This document shows, piece after piece, positions 51,575 through 57,230 of a stretch of 57,230 nt of DNA; within the stretch, counting starts at the first letter, position 1, and each line of letters starts with the position of its first letter. Source of the stretch: Porcipelethomonas sp964621265 (GTDB taxonomy: Bacteria; Bacillota; Clostridia; Oscillospirales; Ruminococcaceae); NCBI GenBank assembly GCA_964621265.1, contig CAZULQ010000011.1, positions 1 through 57,230 on the forward strand, given 5' to 3'. Both the position numbers and the translations under genes were made by a program. The notes beneath the pieces are model-generated. The model saw nothing but the letters and a program-made list of their open reading frames with translations. It was not told where the DNA came from and did not search any database.

Positions 51575-52831
51575 ATGTACGAAAATCTTATGGATTCAAT
51601 CGGCTTTCTTTCAAAGGCAGACCCTGAATTAGGCGAGTCTATGGCAAAGGAGCTTGCAAGACAGAAAAGAAATCTTGAGCTTATCGCAAGTGAAAACATT
51701 GTTTCACCTGAGGTTATGGCTGCAATGGGTTCAGTTTTAACAAATAAGTATGCTGAAGGCTATCCTTCAAAGCGTTACTACGGTGGCTGTGAATGTGTTG
51801 ATATTGCTGAAACAATCGCAATTGAACGTGCCAAGGAGCTTTTCGGTGCAGGCTATGCAAATGTACAGGCTCACTCAGGTGCACAGGCAAATACTGCTGT
51901 TTACGTTGCTCTCTTACAGCCGGGCGACACAGTTCTCGGTATGAGCCTTGCAGACGGCGGACACCTTACTCACGGTTCACCTGTAAACATTTCAGGTAAA
52001 TACTTCAACTTTGTTTCATACGGTCTTGATGATGAAACAGAGATGATTAACTATGATACAGTTCAGAAGCTTGCAGAAGAACACAAGCCAAAGCTTATTG
52101 TTGCAGGTGCTTCTGCATATCCAAGAGCGATTGACTTTGAAAAGCTTTCACAGATTGCAAAGTCAGTTGGTGCATATCTCATGGTTGATATGGCACACAT
52201 CGCAGGTCTTGTTGCTGCAGGTCAGCACCAGTCACCAGTTCCATATGCTGACATTGTAACTTCAACAACACACAAGACTCTCCGCGGACCAAGAGGCGGT
52301 CTTATCCTCACAAACAGTGAAGAACTTGCAAAGAAGATTAATTCAGCTATCTTCCCTGGTACACAGGGTGGTCCTTTAATGCACGTTATTGCAGCTAAGG
52401 CAGTTTGCTTCGGCGAAGCTTTAAAGCCGGAGTTCAAGGACTACGGAAAGAGAGTTGTTGAAAACGCAAAGGCTCTTGCTGACGGACTTTTAAAGAGAGG
52501 CTTCAACCTCGTTTCAGGCGGTACAGACAACCACCTTATGCTCGTTGACCTCAGACCGTTCAACATCACAGGTAAGGAACTTGAACATCGTCTTGACGAA
52601 GTTTATATTACAGTAAACAAGAACGCAATTCACAATGACCCTGAAAAGCCATTCGTAACAAGCGGCATCAGAATCGGTACACCTGCTGTTACAACAAGAG
52701 GTCTTGGCGTTGAGGAAATGGAAAAGATTGCTGAATACATTTACCTTGCTGCTACTGACTTTGAAAACAAGGCTGACTATATCCGTGAAGGCGTTACAGA
52801 AATCTGTAAGAAGTATCCGCTTTACGAATAA
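51575..52831 (+). CDS. glyA: Serine hydroxymethyltransferase
   Basis: The 418-aa PLP enzyme has NLELIASENIVS, NKYAEGYPSKRYYGGCE, the Schiff-base lysine in TSTTHKTLRGPRGG (about 220-233) and FPGTQGGPLMHVIAAK. It links serine-glycine exchange to one-carbon folate. Codon choice is cleaner than in neighbours, which suggests good expression. It is monocistronic with a terminator. Confidence 0.96.
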   Translation: MYENLMDSIGFLSKADPELGESMAKELARQKRNLELIASENIVSPEVMAAMGSVLTNKYAEGYPSKRYYGGCECVDIAETIAIERAKELFGAGYANVQAHSGAQANTAVYVALLQPGDTVLGMSLADGGHLTHGSPVNISGKYFNFVSYGLDDETEMINYDTVQKLAEEHKPKLIVAGASAYPRAIDFEKLSQIAKSVGAYLMVDMAHIAGLVAAGQHQSPVPYADIVTSTTHKTLRGPRGGLILTNSEELAKKINSAIFPGTQGGPLMHVIAAKAVCFGEALKPEFKDYGKRVVENAKALADGLLKRGFNLVSGGTDNHLMLVDLRPFNITGKELEHRLDEVYITVNKNAIHNDPEKPFVTSGIRIGTPAVTTRGLGVEEMEKIAEYIYLAATDFENKADYIREGVTEICKKYPLYE

Positions 52832-52848
52832 TTGAATAAGCTGAACTG

Positions 52849-52876
52849 GCGGCGGTTTTAATACCGCCGCTTTTTT
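52849..52876 (+). terminator. Terminator after glyA
   Basis: GCGGCGGT / ACCGCCGC (8-bp GC-rich stem) followed by six T residues. Confidence 0.9.
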
Positions 52877-52892
52877 GTGAGGGAGGGAAATT

Positions 52893-54161
52893 ATGGCTTC
52901 ACCACTTGCTGACCTTATACGTCCGAAAACGCTTGAAGATGTGGTCGGACAGAAACATCTCCTGGGCGACGGCAAACCGCTTCGACGTATAATAGAAAGC
53001 GGAAATATTCCGAATATGATTTTTTATGGCCCGTCGGGGACAGGAAAGACAACCGTTGCGAGAATTATTGCCGAAAATACGAATATGTCCCTGCATAAGC
53101 TTAACGGCACTTCGGCATCGACAGCTGATATCAAGGAGGTTATTTCCGAAATCGGTACATTTTCCGGCGCAAACGGTATACTGCTTTATCTTGATGAGAT
53201 ACAGTACTTTAATAAAAAACAGCAGCAGAGTCTGCTTGAATACATAGAAAACGGACAGATTACTCTCATTGCGTCCACGACTGAAAACCCGTATTTTGCG
53301 GTATTCAATGCCGTTATAAGCCGTTCTACCGTATTTGAATTCAAGCCGCCTGAGACCTCCGAAGTCGCAAAGGCGGTTGAGCGTGCATATAAGCTTCTTG
53401 AAGAAAGAAACAGCTCGCAGTATGAAATCGAAGATGGAGTGACTGAACATATCGCAATGAGCTGTGGCGGAGACGTAAGAAAAGCTGTGAATACGGTTGA
53501 ACTGAGCGTTCTTGCAGGTGAACTTACAGAAAACGGTGTTAAGATTTCGCTTGAAACAGTTCAGCAGCTCGGACAGCGCTCGAATATGCGCTATGACAGG
53601 GACGGTGACCAGCATTACGATATTCTGTCGGCACTCCAGAAGTCTATCAGAGGCTCTGATGAAAATGCGGCACTTCACTATGCCGCTCGTCTGCTTGAAG
53701 CGGGAGACATAATTTCCCTTTCAAGACGTTTGCTTGTTATAGCCTGTGAAGACGTCGGTCTTGCGTATCCGAATGCGATAACGATTGTCAAGTCCTGTGT
53801 TGATGCCGCAATGCAGCTTGGTCTTCCTGAAGCGAGAATTCCACTTGCACAGGCGGTCATACTTCTTGCTACTGCTCCTAAGTCGAACAGCGCCTACGAA
53901 GCGATTGATTCGGCAATAGCAGATGTGCAGAGCGGTATTGCGACGGATTTCCCGAGATGTCTGCAAAACAAGCATTTTGACGGCGCAGACGTTAAGGTTA
54001 AGGGACAGTTTTATAAGTATCCCCATGCATTTCCGAATCACTGGGTAGAGCAGCAGTATATGCCCGACACGCTCAAAGGCAGGGTTTATTATAACTACGG
54101 TGATAATAAACAGGAGCAGTCGGCGAAGATGTATTGGGATAAGGTGAAGGGAGGAAAGTGA
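52893..54161 (+). CDS. rarA: Replication-associated recombination protein A (RarA/MgsA)
   Basis: The 422-aa AAA+ ATPase has Walker A GPSGTGKTT (46-54), Walker B LLYLDEIQYF, the sensor STTENPYFAV and a C-terminal tetramerisation/Rad17-like part (ALLQ-like SALQKSIRGSDENAALHYAA). RarA acts at stalled replication forks. Its stop overlaps the next gene's GTG. Confidence 0.94.
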   Translation: MASPLADLIRPKTLEDVVGQKHLLGDGKPLRRIIESGNIPNMIFYGPSGTGKTTVARIIAENTNMSLHKLNGTSASTADIKEVISEIGTFSGANGILLYLDEIQYFNKKQQQSLLEYIENGQITLIASTTENPYFAVFNAVISRSTVFEFKPPETSEVAKAVERAYKLLEERNSSQYEIEDGVTEHIAMSCGGDVRKAVNTVELSVLAGELTENGVKISLETVQQLGQRSNMRYDRDGDQHYDILSALQKSIRGSDENAALHYAARLLEAGDIISLSRRLLVIACEDVGLAYPNAITIVKSCVDAAMQLGLPEARIPLAQAVILLATAPKSNSAYEAIDSAIADVQSGIATDFPRCLQNKHFDGADVKVKGQFYKYPHAFPNHWVEQQYMPDTLKGRVYYNYGDNKQEQSAKMYWDKVKGGK

Positions 54162-54748
54162 CATATATGACAAATGATAAGAAAAAAGAACTTAGAAAAA
54201 GAATTAAGGAAATTGTAAAGCATATATGGATGAATGAAATTCAAGATGACTATAATCAGGATATGTTGTTTAACGAGGATGCCTTGAAAATTTCTTTGTG
54301 TTTTCATCTTCGGAATTATTTGAAATATGAAATGGAAAAATATAATTTAAAAATTTATACTGAGTATAGAATTAATGAAACAGGCTCAAAGGCTGATATA
54401 ATGATTGCATATCTAAACGATGAGAAAATGAAAAAAATACAGAAAGAGTTAAACGAAGAATACTACTATTTAGATAATGGTATTGAACCATTATCAGTTT
54501 TTGAATTAAAGCTAACTTATCGTATTGATGGAAGAAATAATTATGTTAAGGATATTGATAAAATTCAGAATGTTTACTTGCGAACAGAAGAACTTGTAGA
54601 TTGCGATTATTATTTGTGTTTTATAAGTGAATACATATATGACCAGCAATTTTGGGTTGAGAAGAAGAATAATCAAAATTTCAAAATAACTGAACTTACT
54701 GCAATTTGGAACAGAGAGAAAGATGAACTTATCTGGGACTACCACTAA
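54158..54748 (+). CDS. Putative PD-(D/E)XK nuclease-like protein, AT-rich
   Basis: A 196-aa protein unlike any named family I know. Residues 76-118 fit a PD-(D/E)XK core: SKADIMIAY (Asp80) then SVFELKL (Glu116, Lys118), followed by a helix. The N-terminus is Lys/Glu-rich and helical. Base composition is clearly more AT-rich than rarA or rpsL, hinting at transfer. Start is either GTG 54158 or ATG 54167; the GGAGG lies 3 or 12 bases away respectively. Confidence 0.65.
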   Translation: MTYMTNDKKKELRKRIKEIVKHIWMNEIQDDYNQDMLFNEDALKISLCFHLRNYLKYEMEKYNLKIYTEYRINETGSKADIMIAYLNDEKMKKIQKELNEEYYYLDNGIEPLSVFELKLTYRIDGRNNYVKDIDKIQNVYLRTEELVDCDYYLCFISEYIYDQQFWVEKKNNQNFKITELTAIWNREKDELIWDYH

Positions 54749-54753
54749 AACAA

Positions 54754-54775
54754 GAAAAAAATCGGAATTTTTTTC
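54754..54775 (+). terminator. AT-only hairpin before the ribosomal gene promoter
   Basis: GAAAAAAAT / ATTTTTTTC with loop CGGA. Low stability, but it may end transcription of the nuclease-like gene. Confidence 0.4.
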
Positions 54776-54785
54776 AAAAATAGTA

Positions 54786-54814
54786 TTGACAAAGCGGGAA
54801 AATAGGTATATAAT
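54786..54814 (+). promoter_or_regulatory. Consensus promoter of the str operon
   Basis: TTGACA (54786-54791) and TATAAT (54809-54814) with 17-bp spacing, a perfect sigma-A match, as expected ahead of rpsL. Confidence 0.9.
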
Positions 54815-54874
54815 AATCAAGTATGTGGGAAAAGTGTAATCTCGCATATTATCAACGAGAAAAGGAGGAAGATT

Positions 54875-55291
54875 ATGCCAACATTTAATCAGCTGGTACG
54901 TAAGGGAAGACAGGTACTCGACGTTAAGTCAACAGCTCCTGCACTTCAGAAGGGCTACAATGCTAAGAAGAAGACAGCAATCGATCAGAGCTCACCACAG
55001 AAGAGAGGCGTGTGTACAGCGGTAAGAACTGCTACACCTAAGAAGCCAAACTCAGCTATGAGAAAGATCGCCAGAGTTAAGCTTACTAACGGTCACGAAG
55101 TTACAGCTTATATCCCAGGTATCGGTCACAACCTTCAGGAACACAGCGTTGTTCTTATCCGTGGCGGACGTGTAAAGGATCTCCCTGGTGTACGTTACCA
55201 CATTATCAGAGGCACACTTGATGCTCAGGGCGTTGCAAACAGAATGCAGGCTCGTTCAAAGTACGGTGCTAAGAGACCAAAGGCAAAATAA
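54875..55291 (+). CDS. rpsL: 30S ribosomal protein S12
   Basis: A 138-aa S12 with PTFNQLVRKGR at the start, TATPKKPNSAMRKIARV (streptomycin-site loop, with the usual Lys) and KDLPGVRYHIIRGTLD. It is part of the decoding centre. AAAGGAGG precedes the ATG. It leads rpsL-rpsG-fusA, the str operon order. Confidence 0.98.
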   Translation: MPTFNQLVRKGRQVLDVKSTAPALQKGYNAKKKTAIDQSSPQKRGVCTAVRTATPKKPNSAMRKIARVKLTNGHEVTAYIPGIGHNLQEHSVVLIRGGRVKDLPGVRYHIIRGTLDAQGVANRMQARSKYGAKRPKAK

Positions 55292-55306
55292 TTTTGAAAT
55301 AGGATA

Positions 55307-55405
55307 ACTGCCACAGGATTATATGTGGAGATTTAAATATATTTAAATCCTCTGCATTGGTCTTGACGTCCGAGGATGGACGAGTACCTATGAATTCATG
55401 AAAAA
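55307..55405 (+). other. Structured spacer between rpsL and rpsG
   Basis: The 134-base spacer includes a perfect 20-base palindrome (55330-55349, GATTTAAATATATTTAAATC) and a CGTCC / GGACG stem near 55368-55382. No gene is visible. It may carry a translational control site for S7, as in other bacteria; this is inference. Confidence 0.45.
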
Positions 55406-55425
55406 ATGTGAAGGAGGGAAGCGAA

Positions 55426-55896
55426 ATGCCAAGAAGAGGTAAAATCGCAAAGCGTGATGTACTGCAGGACCCTGTATACGGCTCAAAGCTTGTTACACGT
55501 CTTATCAACAACATTATGTTAGACGGTAAAAAGGGTGTTGCGCAGAAGATAGTTTACGGTGCATTTGAAATTGTTGCTGAAAAGACAGGTAAGGATGGTC
55601 TTGAAGCTTTTGAAGAAGCAATGGAAAATGTTATGCCGGTTCTTGAGGTTAAGGCTCGCCGTATGGGCGGTGCGACATATCAGGTACCAATGGAAGTACG
55701 TCCTGAAAGACGTCAGACATTAGGTCTTAGATGGATCACAAGATACTCAAGAGAAAGAAACGAAAAGACAATGAAGGAAAGACTTGCCGGTGAAATCATG
55801 GACGCTCTTAACGGTACAGGTGGTGCTTGCAAGAAGCGTGATGATACTCACAAGATGGCGGAAGCAAACAAGGCGTTTGCACACTACCGCTGGTAA
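55426..55896 (+). CDS. rpsG: 30S ribosomal protein S7
   Basis: A 156-aa S7 (MPRRGKIAKRDVLQDPVYGS, then VKARRMGGATYQVPMEV). ATG 55426 follows AAGGAGGG; an in-frame extension to 55408 has no ribosome site. S7 nucleates the 30S head. Confidence 0.98.
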   Translation: MPRRGKIAKRDVLQDPVYGSKLVTRLINNIMLDGKKGVAQKIVYGAFEIVAEKTGKDGLEAFEEAMENVMPVLEVKARRMGGATYQVPMEVRPERRQTLGLRWITRYSRERNEKTMKERLAGEIMDALNGTGGACKKRDDTHKMAEANKAFAHYRW

Positions 55897-55926
55897 TCTG
55901 CAATTGTATAGTTAAGGAGAAAAGTT

Positions 55927-57230
55927 ATGCCAAGAGATTGTTCACTTGAACAGACAAGAAATATCGGTATAATGGCTCACATTGACGCAGGTAAAACCAC
56001 AACAACAGAGCGTATCCTGTTTTATACCGGTATTAACCATAAGATAGGTGAAACTCACGAAGGTGCTGCAACAATGGACTGGATGGAGCAGGAACAGGAA
56101 AGAGGTATTACAATTACTTCTGCTGCGACTACTGCATACTGGGCAGGCCACAGACTCAACATCATCGACACACCTGGACACGTTGACTTTACAGTTGAAG
56201 TTGAACGTTCACTCCGTGTACTCGATGGCTCTGTAACAGTATTATGTGCTAAGGGCGGCGTTGAGCCACAGTCAGAAACTGTTTGGAGACAGGCTGACGA
56301 ATACAAAGTTCCAAGAATGGCTTATGTAAATAAGATGGATATCATGGGCGCTGACTTCTACAACGTAGTTGACATGATGAAGTCAAGACTTCACTGTAAC
56401 GCAGTGCCAATTCAGCTTCCAATCGGTTCTGAAGAAACATTCAAGGGTATCATCGACCTTCTCGAAATGAAGGCTTACGTTTACTATGATGACCTCGGAA
56501 AGGACATCAGAGTAGAAGAAATTCCTGATGACATGAAGGAAAAGGCTCAGGAATACCACGACGCTCTCATCGAATCTGCTGCTGAACAGGACGATGAACT
56601 CATGGAAAAATTCTTCGGCGGTGAAGAACTCACAAACGAAGAAGTTAAGGCTGCAATCAGAAAGGCAACTATTGCCAATGAAATGGTTCCTGTATGCTGC
56701 GGTACTTCATATAAGAATAAGGGCGTTCAGAAGCTTCTCGATGCAATCGTTGACTACATGCCTTCACCACTCGATGTTCCTGCTATCAAGGGTATAAATC
56801 CTGATACAGATGAAGAGTGTGTAAGACATTCATCGGATGAAGAGCCATTTGCAGCTCTCGCATTCAAGATTGCTACTGACCCATTCGTAGGTAAGCTCTG
56901 CTTCTTCAGAGTTTACTCAGGTGTTGTTAATGCAGGTTCAACTGTTCTCAACGCTACAAAGGATAACAAGGAAAGACTTGGACGTATCGTTCAGATGCAC
57001 TCAAATTCAAGAAAGGATCTTGAAACTGTATACGCAGGTGATATTGCAGCTGCTATCGGTCTTAAGAACACAACAACTGGTGACACACTCTGCGATGAAA
57101 AGAACCCGGTAATTCTTGAATCAATGGAATTCCCAGAACCTGTTATTCAGCTCGCTATCGAGCCAAAGACAAAGGCTGGTCAGGAAAAGATGGGTATTGC
57201 TCTTGCAAAGCTTGCAGAAGAAGACCCAAC
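55927..57230 (+). CDS. fusA: Elongation factor G, truncated by the window end
   Basis: The first 434 residues of EF-G. GTPase motifs are AHIDAGKTTTTERI (G1), RGITITSAATTAYW (G2), DTPGHVDFT (G3) and NKMD (G4). Domain II begins near FKIATDPFVGKLCFFRVYSG. The reading frame is open to the last base. It catalyses ribosomal translocation. Strong codon bias matches high expression. Confidence 0.97.
   Translation, partial: MPRDCSLEQTRNIGIMAHIDAGKTTTTERILFYTGINHKIGETHEGAATMDWMEQEQERGITITSAATTAYWAGHRLNIIDTPGHVDFTVEVERSLRVLDGSVTVLCAKGGVEPQSETVWRQADEYKVPRMAYVNKMDIMGADFYNVVDMMKSRLHCNAVPIQLPIGSEETFKGIIDLLEMKAYVYYDDLGKDIRVEEIPDDMKEKAQEYHDALIESAAEQDDELMEKFFGGEELTNEEVKAAIRKATIANEMVPVCCGTSYKNKGVQKLLDAIVDYMPSPLDVPAIKGINPDTDEECVRHSSDEEPFAALAFKIATDPFVGKLCFFRVYSGVVNAGSTVLNATKDNKERLGRIVQMHSNSRKDLETVYAGDIAAAIGLKNTTTGDTLCDEKNPVILESMEFPEPVIQLAIEPKTKAGQEKMGIALAKLAEEDP

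Noticed and set aside
52899..53678. A long antisense frame (259 codons) opposite rarA
   Set aside because: The plus strand encodes a motif-complete RarA ATPase. The antisense product has no recognisable motifs or start signals.
55408..55425. Extended N-terminus of ribosomal protein S7
   Set aside because: S7 normally starts MPRRG, and the AAGGAGG would fall inside the coding sequence.
1..57230. Search for tRNA, rRNA, CRISPR arrays, phage or insertion sequences
   Set aside because: No cloverleaf, rRNA core sequence, array, integrase or transposase was recognised by eye. The only clear direct repeat is the 462-bp spoIIIA duplication.

Overview
The window reads as chromosomal DNA of a low-to-moderate GC Clostridia member, most likely a Ruminococcus-like anaerobe (Oscillospiraceae). 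Reasons: a secreted SGNH hydrolase with a Thr-rich linker and a type I dockerin (a cellulosome-type part), a complete spoIIIA sporulation operon, a V/A-type ATPase operon, sodium-pump decarboxylase subunits, consensus sigma-A promoters with 17-bp spacing, and Bacillota-style gene order. No rRNA, tRNA, CRISPR array, phage or insertion sequence was seen. Genus assignment is inference.

Layout. 1-2.1 kb: dockerin-bearing SGNH esterase, then the ribosome hibernation factor gene hpf. 2.1-7.3 kb: spoIIIAA-AH, interrupted by a perfect 462-bp tandem duplication that creates an extra in-frame gene joining the SpoIIIAH membrane anchor to the SpoIIIAG C-terminus. 7.4-19.2 kb: a long housekeeping cluster (Asp23, nusB, TsaD-like, xseA, xseB, prenyl synthase, dxs, tlyA, nadK, argR, recN, DnaD-like, DnaC/DnaI-like). 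19.2-20.6 kb: a small unknown and a VanZ protein (minus strand), divergent from a DtxR-fold regulator whose metal ligands look lost. 20.6-31.2 kb: an ACT protein and its UPF0210 partner, then a V/A-type ATPase operon (H-C-I-K-F-E-A-B-x-D) with an extra small membrane protein x. 31.2-35.4 kb: minus-strand HD-domain protein, OadB/OadG sodium pump subunits, metallophosphoesterase and MscS channel. 35.6-41.2 kb: a membrane-anchored double helix-hairpin-helix protein, then a LacI-type regulator and a sugar ABC importer (binding lipoprotein plus two permeases, no ATPase). 41.3-43.7 kb: PhoB/PhoR-like two-component system. 43.8-47.4 kb: lysine-pathway operon asd-GNAT-dapA-dapB preceded by a lysine riboswitch and its terminator. 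47.4-52.9 kb: queA, two unknown membrane proteins, tgt, mntP, a small unknown protein and glyA. 52.9-57.2 kb: rarA, an AT-rich putative PD-(D/E)XK nuclease, then rpsL, rpsG and a truncated fusA.

Functional themes. The V/A-ATPase and the decarboxylase beta/gamma subunits together suggest ion-gradient (possibly sodium) energetics. queA and tgt carry out two steps of queuosine tRNA modification. asd, dapA and dapB make the first committed lysine/diaminopimelate intermediates under lysine feedback. The binding-protein, rpsL and fusA genes favour C-ending codons (AAC, GAC, TTC, ATC), which suggests high expression. The most unusual feature is the chimeric spoIIIAH::spoIIIAG gene; next are the lone nuclease-like gene beside rpsL, the metal-site-less DtxR-like regulator and the extra small membrane protein in the ATPase operon.
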